A stretch of 15,018 nt of DNA from JANNGZ01 sp031404155 (GTDB taxonomy: Bacteria > Pseudomonadota > Gammaproteobacteria > Burkholderiales > Burkholderiaceae_C): positions 1 to 15,018 of the forward strand of contig JANNGZ010000237.1 of assembly GCA_031404155.1 (NCBI GenBank). The letters run 5' to 3'. Each line of letters starts with the position of its first letter. Within the stretch, counting starts at the first letter, position 1. The notes below the pieces were generated by a model. That model was not told the origin of the DNA and made no database searches. It saw only the letters and a list, made by a program, of their open reading frames with translations. This document shows, piece after piece, positions 8,465 to 15,018 of the stretch. A program made the translations under genes and the position numbers.

Positions 8465-9016
8465 ATGCTTACCGCTGAACAAGTTCTGGCCGCCCAAAAA
8501 GCCAACCTCGAAACCCTTTTCGGTCTGACCGGCAAGGCCTTCGAAGGCGTCGAAAAGCTCGTCGAGCTGAACCTGCAAGTTGCAAAGGCCGCCTTGGGCG
8601 AAGCCGCGCAAACCACCAACGCCGCGCTGTCGGTGAAGGACGCGCAGGAACTGCTGGCGCTGCAAGCCGCGCTGCTGCAACCGGCCGCCGAAAAGGCTGC
8701 CGCCTATGGCCGCCACCTGTATGACATCGCCACCGCCACCAACAGCGAAGTGACCAAGGCCGCCGAAGCCCAGTTCGCCGAAACCCAGAAGAAGTTCATT
8801 GGCCTGGTGGACAGCGCCTCCAAGAACGCCCCGGCCGGCACCGAGAACGCCGTCGCCCTGGTGCGCTCGGCCGTCGCCGCCGCCAACAACGCTTTCGAGT
8901 CGGTGCAAAAGGCCGCGAAGCAAGCCAGCGATGTCGCCGAAGCCAACTTCCAAGCCATGACCAACACCGCGGTCAAGGCAACGCAAGCTGCCAGCAAGGC
9001 CAAGCGCGCCGCCTGA
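8465..9016 (+). CDS. phaP: Phasin (PHA granule-associated protein)
   Basis: A 183-aa phasin that coats polyhydroxyalkanoate granules in the cytoplasm and controls their size and number. It is almost wholly helical and Ala-rich, with no Cys or Trp. The N-terminal MLTAEQVLAAQKANLETLFG and the following KAFEGVEKLVELNLQVAKAA match the phasin family as found in Ralstonia and Burkholderia PhaP. The tail AVKATQAASKAKRAA is Ala/Lys-rich, resembling other phasin ends. I chose the ATG at 8465 because GGAG (8455-8458) lies 6 nt upstream; the longer open frame from 8336 would run through the promoter. It is a single-gene unit with its own promoter and terminators. No pha synthase gene is in the window. 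Confidence 0.95.
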   Translation: MLTAEQVLAAQKANLETLFGLTGKAFEGVEKLVELNLQVAKAALGEAAQTTNAALSVKDAQELLALQAALLQPAAEKAAAYGRHLYDIATATNSEVTKAAEAQFAETQKKFIGLVDSASKNAPAGTENAVALVRSAVAAANNAFESVQKAAKQASDVAEANFQAMTNTAVKATQAASKAKRAA

Positions 9017-9156
9017 TCGGGGATCAACTACAAACCGAAGGTTGAACTTTCGGGAGCAGGCTGCATCTACGGAACAGTCGCGGGGTTTGGCTCGCGGCCT
9101 CCCTGAATGGTTGTCTCCTCGGTACCTCTCGAAATCCCCTTTCAAGGTACCTTCAA

Positions 9157-9181
9157 GCCCGGTGTTCGCACCGGGCTTTTT
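9157..9181 (+). terminator. Intrinsic terminator, copy 1 (perfect stem)
   Basis: The hairpin GCCCGGTG-TTCG-CACCGGGC (9157-9176) has a perfect 8-bp stem and a UUCG tetraloop, followed by TTTTT. It lies 140 nt after the phasin stop and is oriented to end phasin transcripts. Confidence 0.9.
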
Positions 9182-9190
9182 CTTTGCTCG

Positions 9191-9215
9191 GCCCGGCGTT
9201 CGCACCGGGCTTTTT
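9191..9215 (+). terminator. Intrinsic terminator, tandem copy 2
   Basis: GCCCGGCG-TTCG-CACCGGGC (9191-9210) followed by TTTTT. It is identical to copy 1 except T to C in the left arm, which makes a C-A mismatch next to the loop-closing G-C pair. It starts 34 nt after copy 1. Confidence 0.85.
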
Positions 9216-9223
9216 CTTGCTCG

Positions 9224-9247
9224 GCCCGGCGTTCGCACCGGGCTTTT
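9224..9247 (+). terminator. Intrinsic terminator, tandem copy 3
   Basis: This hairpin is the same as copy 2 (9224-9243) followed by TTTT, starting 33 nt after copy 2. It ends 14 nt before the 3' end of the convergent patatin gene. The T-run is only on the plus-strand side, so the array acts mainly on phasin transcription. Confidence 0.85.
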
Positions 9248-9261
9248 CTTCGTGCTTGCGG

Positions 9262-10194
9262 CTATTGCACCAGCGCTGCCATGCGTTCGCGCAAGGCGGC
9301 GAGTGAGGCCAGCGCCGCGTCCCGCCCGGCCTGGATTGCGCGCCGGCGCGCGCTGAAGTCGGCGCTGCCGACGCCGGCCAGGCGCGGGCGCAGAACGATG
9401 TCGGCGTCGCGCAGTTCGAACTGGCTGATGCTGCGGCCCATGATCGCGAAGGTTTGCAGCATCAGCCGCAGTGCGTCGCCGGTGGGGTTGCCATCTGGCA
9501 CGGTCGAGATGTCGACCGCGATGACCAACTCGGCCCCCATCTGGCGCGCAAAGCGCACCGGCACCGGCGAGACGAGGCCGCCGTCCACGTACTCGCGCGC
9601 GCCGATGCGCACCGGCTGAAACACCGCCGGCACCGCGCTCGAAGCGCGCACCGCCGCGCCGAGGTCACCGCGCTAGAACAGGATCGGCGCGCCGCTGTCG
9701 AGGTCGGTGGCGACGATCCCGAGCGGCAGCTTCATCTGCTCCATGTTGCGGGAGCCGGTCTGCTCGCGCACATAGCGCGCCAGGGCTTCGCCGCGGATCA
9801 CGCCGCGCCTGCGGAAGGACCAATCCGTGATCGCCGACTCGTCCATTGCTTCGGCGAGCGCGGCCAGCTCCGCTCCGGTCTTGCCCGAGGCGTAGAGCGC
9901 AGCCACCAGGCTGCCGGCCGAGGTGCCCACCACCAGCTCGGGCCGGATGCCGGCCTCCTCCAGCACCTGGATCACGCCGATGTGCGCAAAGCCGCGCGCC
10001 GCACCACCGCCGAGCGCCAAGCCGATTCGAGGCGGCCGCAGCGCGCGAGCGGGCGGCCCGAGCGGCGGCGCCTCCGGCAGCGTGGCCTGCGGCGCCCGCG
10101 GCGCCATCTGGCATGCCGCCAGCGGCAGCAGAAGCGAAGCAATCAGGGCATTTCGACGATTGGGCAGGCGGGGTGGTCGGGGCGCGAAATGCAT
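9262..10194 (-). pseudogene. Patatin-like phospholipase lipoprotein, interrupted by an amber codon
   Basis: The minus frame encodes a patatin-fold lipase, a family of Ser/Asp-dyad acyl hydrolases. Residues 1-28 (MHFAPRPPRLPNRR, hydrophobic ALIASLLLP, lipobox LAAC) form a lipoprotein signal with Cys28. The oxyanion motif is ALGGGAARGFAHIG (~60-73), the nucleophile Ser92 lies in GTSAG, and Asp204 lies in YVDGG. Codon 174 is TAG (9675-9673) between PILF and RGDLGAAVRASSAVPAVFQP, and the same frame then continues without shift to a natural stop at 9264-9262. Homologs, as I recall, read PILFQRGD, so CAG to TAG is the simplest explanation. The truncated 173-aa product would lack the catalytic Asp. 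The start could instead be the ATG at 10236, but 10194 gives the better signal peptide. Amber suppression or a sequencing error are alternatives. Confidence 0.85.
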
Positions 10195-10270
10195 CGGCCC
10201 GATTTTGGCATCGGCTGGGCACCGGGCATCCGTCATACCGATTGAGCATTTGCAACCAACTTCTTTGTTC

Positions 10271-10299
10271 TTCTCAAACATATGGCGCTTGCCTAGAGT
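10271..10299 (+). promoter_or_regulatory. Tentative promoter of the sulfur-assimilation operon
   Basis: The 193 nt between the divergent patatin gene and the permease are locally AT-richer around 10250-10285. TTCTCA (10271-10276) and TAGAGT (10294-10299) are separated by 17 nt, and each matches the sigma-70 consensus at 4 of 6 positions. The preceding TTCTTTGTTCTTCTCAAACA region could be a CysB-type regulator site, as cys operons usually have. I see no clear dyad, so this is a weak call. Confidence 0.25.
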
Positions 10300-10387
10300 G
10301 CCGATCACCTCAGGGTTTCCCCGTGAGTGGCTCTGTTCGCCCACCCTCCACCCCGAACCCCAAACCCGCACTCCGCAGCCTCAAGCC

Positions 10388-11155
10388 ATGGACCCCATCG
10401 CCATCCTCAGCGGATTCGCCGTCGGCGCCATCGTCGGGTTGACCGGCGTGGGCGGCGGCTCGCTGATGACGCCGTTGCTGATGGGCGTGTTCAAGCTCAA
10501 CCCCGCGGTCGCGATCGGCACCGACCTGTGGTTCGCCGCACTCACCAAGACCGGCGGCGCGGTGGCCCATGCCCGCCACGGCCATGTCGACCGCCGCATC
10601 ACCAGCCTGCTGCTTGCCGGCAGCCTGCCCGCCGCCGTGGCCACGATCGCGCTGATGCACTTCACCGGCATCACCAAGGGCTGGGCCAGTGCGCTGACCG
10701 TCTCGCTCGGCATCGCACTGCTGCTCACCGCGCTGGTGGTGGCCAACCGGCCGGCATGGCAGCGCCTCGGACTGAAACTCGAACGCTGGCTGCCCGAGTC
10801 GCAAAGGCCCGCGCTCACAGTGACCGCCGGCGCGGTGCTCGGCGTGCTGGTCACGCTGTCCTCGATCGGCGCCGGCGCGCTCGGCGCCACGCTGATTCTG
10901 CTGCTCTACCCGCGCCTGTCGGCGCAGCGCCTGGTGGGCACCGACATCGCCCACGCGGTGCCGCTCACCCTGGTCGCCGGCATCGGCCACGCCACGCTCG
11001 GCCATGTCGAGTGGGGCCTGCTCGGCGCCTTGCTGGTCGGCTCGCTGCCCGGCATCTGGCTCGGCGCGCAACTCACCAAGGCGATGCCCGAAAAACTGGT
11101 TCGCGCGCTGCTCTGCGTGTCGCTCGTCACCGCCGGCTTGAAAGTCATTCACTGA
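10388..11155 (+). CDS. TauE/SafE-family membrane permease (probable sulfite/sulfate transporter)
   Basis: A 255-aa inner-membrane protein of the TauE/SafE (DUF81) family. The N-terminal repeat motif AIVGLTGVGGGSLMTPLLM (~16-34) and the matching second-half segment (VLVTLSSIGAGALGATLIL, ~155-175) are the paired family signatures. The protein is hydrophobic with about 7-8 membrane segments, near the usual 250-270 aa. Family members export sulfite, sulfoacetate or related anions, and some work in sulfate uptake. As first gene of the cys operon, 12 nt before cysI, it likely handles a sulfur oxyanion; direction is not readable from sequence. The ATG at 10388 starts MDPIAILSGFAVG; the ribosome binding site is weak. 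Confidence 0.9.
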   Translation: MDPIAILSGFAVGAIVGLTGVGGGSLMTPLLMGVFKLNPAVAIGTDLWFAALTKTGGAVAHARHGHVDRRITSLLLAGSLPAAVATIALMHFTGITKGWASALTVSLGIALLLTALVVANRPAWQRLGLKLERWLPESQRPALTVTAGAVLGVLVTLSSIGAGALGATLILLLYPRLSAQRLVGTDIAHAVPLTLVAGIGHATLGHVEWGLLGALLVGSLPGIWLGAQLTKAMPEKLVRALLCVSLVTAGLKVIH

Positions 11156-11167
11156 TCCGGATTGCCC

Positions 11168-12868
11168 ATGTACCAATACACCGACTTCGACCGCCACTTC
11201 GTGCATGCACGTGCTGCGCAGTTTCGCGACCAGCTTGAGCGCAACCTGAGTGGCGAGCTGTCGGACGACGAGTTCCGACCACTGCGCCTGCAAAACGGCT
11301 GGTATGTGCAGCGCCATGCGCCGATGCTGCGCGTCGCCGTGCCCTACGGTGAGCTGAGCAGCCGGCAGTTGCGCCAACTCGCCCGCATTGCGCGCACGCA
11401 TGACCGCGACTTCGGCCACTTCACCACACGCCAGAACCTCCAGTACAACTGGATCCCGCTGGACCAAAGCGCCGACGTGATGGACCTGCTGGCCGAGGTG
11501 GACATGCACGGCATCCAGACCAGCGGCAACTGCATCCGCAACATCACCAGCGACGCACTCGCCGGCATCGCGCCCGACGAGGTGGTGGACCCGCGCCCGT
11601 ACTGCGAAATCCTGCGCCAGTGGAGCACGCTGCACCCGGAGTTCGCGTACCTGCCGCGCAAGTTCAAGATCGCGGTCACCGGCGCGCGTGAAGACCGCGC
11701 GGCGATCGCATGGCACGACATCGGCCTGCAACTGTTGAAGAACGAGGCCGGCGAGGTCGGCTTCAAGGTCCTCGTCGGCGGCGGCATGGGCCGCACGCCG
11801 GTGATCGGCTCGCTGATCAGCGCCTTTGTGCCGTGGCAGCAGATCCTCGTCTACATCGAAGCGATCGTGCGGGTCTACAACCGCTTCGGCCGCCGCGACA
11901 ACCTCTACAAGGCGCGCATCAAGATCCTGGTCAAAGCGGAGGGCCAGAAGTTCTTCGACGCGGTAAACACCGAATTCGCCGCGATTCTCGAGCGCGATAT
12001 CGACGGCAGCGCGCACCTGATACCGCAAGCCGAGCTCGACCGCGTCGCAGCGCATTTCGTCGAGCCCGAGGGGGTTGGCGCCACCGCGGTCGGCTTTGCA
12101 ACGGATGCCGAGGCCGACGCACCGCTGGCCTACACCCGCTGGCTCCAACGCAACGTGCATGGGCATCGCGTGCCGGGCTACCGCGCGGTGACGCTGTCGC
12201 TCAAGCGCGCCGGCCAGGCGCCGGGCGACACCACCTCGTCGCAGATGGATCTCGCGGCCGACCTCGCCGACGCCTACAGCCACGGCGAGCTGCGCGTGAC
12301 GCACGACCAGAACCTGCTGCTGCCCTGGGTGCACGAGCGCGACCTGTTCGCGCTGTGGAAGGCGGCCAAGGAGGCGAGCTTTGCCACCCCGAACATCGGC
12401 CTGCTCACCGACATGATCGCCTGCCCGGGAGGCGACTTCTGCGCGCTGGCCAACGCGCGCTCGATCCCGATTGCCGCGGCCATCACCGAGCGTTTCAGCG
12501 ACCTCGATGAGCTGTACGACATCGGCGACATCGACCTGCACATGAGCGGCTGCATCAACTCCTGCGGCCACCACCACAGCGGGCATATCGGCATCCTCGG
12601 CGTCGACAAGGACGGTGCCGAGTGGTACCAGATCACGCTCGGCGGCTCCGACGGTTCCACCCTTTCCGGCAACGCGGTGGCGGGCAAAGTCATCGGCCCG
12701 TCATTCGCAGCTGATGAAGTCCCGGATGTGCTCGAAGCGGTGATCGATACCTACCGCCGCGAGCGCGGCGATGGAGAGCGCTTCATCGACACCGTGCGCC
12801 GCATCGGCTCGCCGGCCTTCCGCGCGGCGGCCGACGCGGTGCGTCAAAGCACCGCGATCGCCGCCTGA
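11168..12868 (+). CDS. cysI: Assimilatory sulfite reductase hemoprotein (siroheme, [4Fe-4S])
   Basis: A 566-aa nitrite/sulfite reductase that reduces sulfite to sulfide in the cytosol with six electrons. The two-fold family layout is visible: a ferredoxin-like half-domain with FGHFTTRQNLQYNWI (~80-95), then the first siroheme domain with SGNCIRNITSDALAG and LVGGGMGRTPV. The second repeat includes ELRVTHDQNLLLPWV. The cluster-binding cysteines are complete: Cys419 and Cys425 in ACPGGDFCALA, Cys462 and Cys466 in MSGCINSCGHH. The start is the ATG at 11168; a TTG two codons earlier is less likely. It follows the permease stop by 12 nt. Neighbours (cysH, cysD) favour sulfite over nitrite as substrate. 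No cysJ-like flavoprotein is adjacent, so ferredoxin or another donor is inferred. Confidence 0.95.
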   Translation: MYQYTDFDRHFVHARAAQFRDQLERNLSGELSDDEFRPLRLQNGWYVQRHAPMLRVAVPYGELSSRQLRQLARIARTHDRDFGHFTTRQNLQYNWIPLDQSADVMDLLAEVDMHGIQTSGNCIRNITSDALAGIAPDEVVDPRPYCEILRQWSTLHPEFAYLPRKFKIAVTGAREDRAAIAWHDIGLQLLKNEAGEVGFKVLVGGGMGRTPVIGSLISAFVPWQQILVYIEAIVRVYNRFGRRDNLYKARIKILVKAEGQKFFDAVNTEFAAILERDIDGSAHLIPQAELDRVAAHFVEPEGVGATAVGFATDAEADAPLAYTRWLQRNVHGHRVPGYRAVTLSLKRAGQAPGDTTSSQMDLAADLADAYSHGELRVTHDQNLLLPWVHERDLFALWKAAKEASFATPNIGLLTDMIACPGGDFCALANARSIPIAAAITERFSDLDELYDIGDIDLHMSGCINSCGHHHSGHIGILGVDKDGAEWYQITLGGSDGSTLSGNAVAGKVIGPSFAADEVPDVLEAVIDTYRRERGDGERFIDTVRRIGSPAFRAAADAVRQSTAIAA

Positions 12869-12894
12869 CAGCGGCCCGAAGCAGGAGACACACC

Positions 12895-13368
12895 ATGAGA
12901 TTCATCGACCCGCAACACGACGCCCAGGCCGCGAACCGCGTGTTCACGCTGGTGGGCTGGCTGGCCGAACGCGCATGGTGGCCCGAGGGCCAGCGGGCCG
13001 CGGTGCAACTGCCCAACGACACTGACATCGAGGTGCTGAACGCGGACCTGCAGCGCATTGCGCGCATCGAGCTCGAGTTCCCCAAGTGGACCGACGGCCG
13101 CGCCTACAGCCAAGCCCGCCTGCTGCGCTCGCGCTCGCGCTACCTGGGCGAAGTGCGTGCCACCGGTGAAGTCCTGGTGGACATGCTGCCGCTGCTGCAA
13201 CGCACCGGCTTCAACGCGGTGCAACTGCGCACCGACCAGAGCCTGGATTCGGCGCAGCGCGCCCTGCGCTTCTTTGCCGGCCACTACCAGGGCGACGTGA
13301 ACGAAACCCAACCCTTGTTTGGGCGCGCGGCGGCACCGGCGCTGCTTCGGGCCGAGGGCCACGCGTGA
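12895..13368 (+). CDS. DUF934 family protein of the sulfur-assimilation operon
   Basis: A 157-aa soluble protein matching the DUF934 family, usually encoded between cysI and cysH in beta- and alphaproteobacteria. Recognisable features are the central IARIELEFPKWTDGRAYSQA, then ARLLRSRSRYLGEVRATGEV and the C-terminal DQSLDSAQRALRFFAGHYQGD. Its biochemical role is not established as far as I know; a helper for sulfite reductase is often proposed from gene order. AGGAG (12883-12887) lies 7 nt before the ATG. The gene begins 26 nt after cysI and its TGA overlaps the GTG of cysH (GTGA at 13365-13368), so the two are translationally coupled. Confidence 0.92.
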   Translation: MRFIDPQHDAQAANRVFTLVGWLAERAWWPEGQRAAVQLPNDTDIEVLNADLQRIARIELEFPKWTDGRAYSQARLLRSRSRYLGEVRATGEVLVDMLPLLQRTGFNAVQLRTDQSLDSAQRALRFFAGHYQGDVNETQPLFGRAAAPALLRAEGHA

Positions 13369-14108
13369 ACGCGATCAGCCTTCACGCCCGGCCGAGCGCG
13401 GAATACGAACTCAAGCTCGCGCACACGCTGGCGGTGCTGCAATCGGCCGCCAGCGAACATGCCGGCGCGCTGGTGCAGGCGTCGAGCCTGGGCGCCGAGG
13501 ACATGGTGCTCACCGACCTGATCGCCCGCCATGCGCTGCCGATTACGGTGGCCACGCTGGACACCGGCGAGCTGCACGACGAGACGCTGGCGCTGCTGCC
13601 GCGCATCGACGCGCAGTACGGCCTTGCGGTGCAGACCTTCAAGCCGGTGCAGGAGGCGGTGGTCCGCTTCGTCAACCGCCACGGCGCCAAGGCGATGTAC
13701 AAGAGCATCGAACTGCGCAAGGCCTGCTGCGCGATGCGCAAGCTCGAACCCTTGAGCCGCATGCTCGCCGGCCGCTCGGCATGGGTCACCGGCCTGCGGC
13801 GCGAGCAGAGCGAGCACCGCGCCGAAGTGCCGTTCAGCGAACGCGACAGCGACGGCCGCATCAAGTTCAACCCGCTGGCCGACTGGACCTGGGGCGACGT
13901 CTGGCACCACATCGCGCTGAACGAAGTTCCGTACAACCCGCTGCACGACCAGTTCTTCCCGAGCATCGGCTGCGCGCCCTGCACCCGCGCGGTCGCGCTC
14001 GGCGAGGATTTCCGCGCCGGGCGCTGGTGGTGGGAGCAGGAGGACGCCAAAGAGTGCGGTCTTCATCTTTCCCCCACAGAGAAACCACAAGAGACCCAGA
14101 CCGCATGA
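13365..14108 (+). CDS. cysH: APS-type phosphoadenylyl/adenylyl-sulfate reductase
   Basis: A 247-aa cytosolic reductase that converts adenylyl sulfate to sulfite using thioredoxin-like donors. The nucleotide loop is SSLGAEDMVL (~44-53), and LDTGELHDETL is the family motif. The four cysteines of a [4Fe-4S] cluster are present: Cys121-Cys122 in KACCAMRK and Cys203/Cys206 in GCAPCTR. The catalytic Cys231 is in ECGLH. E. coli-type PAPS reductases lack the cluster cysteines, so this is the APS-using type, and a cysC-type APS kinase would not be needed for this route. The start is a GTG inside the DUF934 stop codon. Its own TGA overlaps the ATG of cysD (ATGA at 14105-14108). Confidence 0.95.
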   Translation: MNAISLHARPSAEYELKLAHTLAVLQSAASEHAGALVQASSLGAEDMVLTDLIARHALPITVATLDTGELHDETLALLPRIDAQYGLAVQTFKPVQEAVVRFVNRHGAKAMYKSIELRKACCAMRKLEPLSRMLAGRSAWVTGLRREQSEHRAEVPFSERDSDGRIKFNPLADWTWGDVWHHIALNEVPYNPLHDQFFPSIGCAPCTRAVALGEDFRAGRWWWEQEDAKECGLHLSPTEKPQETQTA

Positions 14109-15018
14109 ACGCCCCTCTAAGCCTCGACAAACTGCTGCCCAAGCTCGACCACACGCACCTCGACCATCTGGAGGAGGAGGCGATCTTCATCCTGCGCGAG
14201 GTGGCAGCTTCGTTCGAGCGGCCCGCCCTGCTCTTCTCCGGCGGCAAGGATTCCTGCGTCGTCTTGCGCCTGGCCGAGAAGGCCTTCAAGTCACGCGTCT
14301 CCGGCAATGATTTCAGCGGCCGCCTGCCCTTCCCGCTGCTGCATGTGGACACCGGCCACAACTTCCCCGAGGTGATTCGGTTCCGCGACCAGCGTGTGGC
14401 CGAGATGCGCGAGCGCCTGATCGTCGGCCACCTCGACGACTCGATTGCACGCGGCACGATCCGCCTTTCGCACCCGCTTGAATCGCGCAACGGCCACCAG
14501 ACCGTGACCCTGCTCGAAGCGATCGAGGAACACCGCTTCGACTGCCTCGTCGGCGGCGCGCGGCGCGACGAAGAAAAGGCGCGCGCCAAGGAGCGCATTT
14601 TCAGCCACCGCGACAGCTTCGGCCAGTGGAGCCCGAAGGAGCAGCGGCCGGAACTCTGGACCCTTTTCAACACCCGCATCCGCCCCGGCGAACACTTCCG
14701 CTCGTTCCCGATCAGCAACTGGACCGAGCTCGATGTGTGGCTCTACATCGCACGCGAAAACATCCCGCTGCCGGGCCTGTACTTCGCGCATGAACGCGAG
14801 GTGGTCCGCCGCAAGGGCCTGCTGGTGCCGGTGACCGAGGTGACCCCGCCACAAGCCGGCGAAACGGTGGAGACCGCGCAGGTGCGCTTTCGCACCGTGG
14901 GCGACATGACCTGCACCTGCCCGGTGGAAAGCCCGGCCGCCAACGCTGCGGAGATCGTGGCGGAGACGCTGACCGTGACGGTGAGCGAGCGCGGCGCCAC
15001 ACGAATGGACGACCGCAC
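14105..15018 (+). CDS. cysD: Sulfate adenylyltransferase subunit 2, CysD (truncated by right edge)
   Basis: The catalytic small subunit of ATP sulfurylase, which makes adenylyl sulfate from sulfate and ATP with the GTPase CysN. The ATP pyrophosphatase P-loop is SGGKDS (residues 45-50). Other conserved segments are LHVDTGHNFPEVIRFRD, LVGGARRDEEKARAKER, PELWTLFNTRI and FPISNWTELDVWLYI. The last residues in the window, after VGDMTCTCPVES, read GATRMDDR, which is close to the usual C-terminus. About 304 codons are present and only a short tail should be missing. The start overlaps the cysH stop by 4 nt (ATGA). cysN is expected next beyond the edge. Confidence 0.96.
   Translation, partial: MNAPLSLDKLLPKLDHTHLDHLEEEAIFILREVAASFERPALLFSGGKDSCVVLRLAEKAFKSRVSGNDFSGRLPFPLLHVDTGHNFPEVIRFRDQRVAEMRERLIVGHLDDSIARGTIRLSHPLESRNGHQTVTLLEAIEEHRFDCLVGGARRDEEKARAKERIFSHRDSFGQWSPKEQRPELWTLFNTRIRPGEHFRSFPISNWTELDVWLYIARENIPLPGLYFAHEREVVRRKGLLVPVTEVTPPQAGETVETAQVRFRTVGDMTCTCPVESPAANAAEIVAETLTVTVSERGATRMDDR

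Noticed and set aside
9121..9153. Two GGTACC sites and the palindrome AAGGTACCTT just before the terminator array
   Set aside because: The arms are too short and do not extend into a longer dyad. Most likely chance, or part of the mRNA 3' region.
10310..12586. A 758-codon minus-strand open frame over the permease and cysI
   Set aside because: It is antisense to two clearly identified genes, has biased His/Gln/Arg/Ala composition and no recognisable motif.

Overview
The window looks like chromosomal DNA of a GC-rich betaproteobacterium of the order Burkholderiales, probably near the Rubrivivax/Leptothrix/Roseateles group. This is inferred from three things: strong G/C preference at third codon positions, a phasin gene implying polyhydroxyalkanoate (PHA) storage, and the gene order cysI - DUF934 - cysH - cysD typical of that group. 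I see no rRNA, tRNA, CRISPR array, phage or transposase gene. Most of the window is ordinary core and housekeeping DNA.

Layout. Positions 1-1633 (minus) hold the first ~544 codons of a catalase-peroxidase, katG, cut by the left edge. A 629-base stretch (1634-2262) follows. It contains the katG promoter with an OxyR-like dyad, one doubtful small alanine/lysine-rich ORF (1826-2041) and a REP-like inverted repeat (2160-2228). Positions 2263-8001 (minus) form a tightly packed run of five genes, in transcription order: nitroreductase, NhaD-like ion transporter, D-2-hydroxyacid dehydrogenase, rmuC and an MFS transporter. Gaps are 22 nt or less, and the last pair overlaps. Positions 8002-8464 are mostly non-coding. 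They carry what looks like a remnant of a histone-deacetylase-family gene (8188-8241, minus) and a well-formed phasin promoter with three related dyads resembling PhaR sites.

The phasin gene (8465-9016, plus) is followed by three tandem copies of the same intrinsic-terminator hairpin (9157-9247). Facing it on the minus strand is a patatin-like phospholipase lipoprotein gene (9262-10194). It is interrupted by one in-frame amber codon between the catalytic Ser and Asp, so I call it a pseudogene.

From 10388 to the right edge (plus) is an assimilatory sulfate-reduction operon: a TauE/SafE-family permease, cysI (siroheme sulfite reductase), a DUF934 protein, cysH (APS-type reductase with an iron-sulfur cluster) and cysD (sulfate adenylyltransferase small subunit, cut by the right edge). 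The genes are 12-26 nt apart or overlap by 4 nt (GTGA, ATGA), so they are almost certainly co-transcribed. CysD, with CysN expected beyond the edge, makes APS; CysH reduces APS to sulfite; CysI reduces sulfite to sulfide; the permease probably moves a sulfur oxyanion. No cysJ flavoprotein gene is present, which suggests a ferredoxin-type donor for CysI.

I did not find a convincing new multi-gene system. The most informative oddities are the tandem terminator triplet, the operator layout at the phasin promoter, the single nonsense codon in the patatin gene, the deacetylase remnant and the extended loop in KatG.
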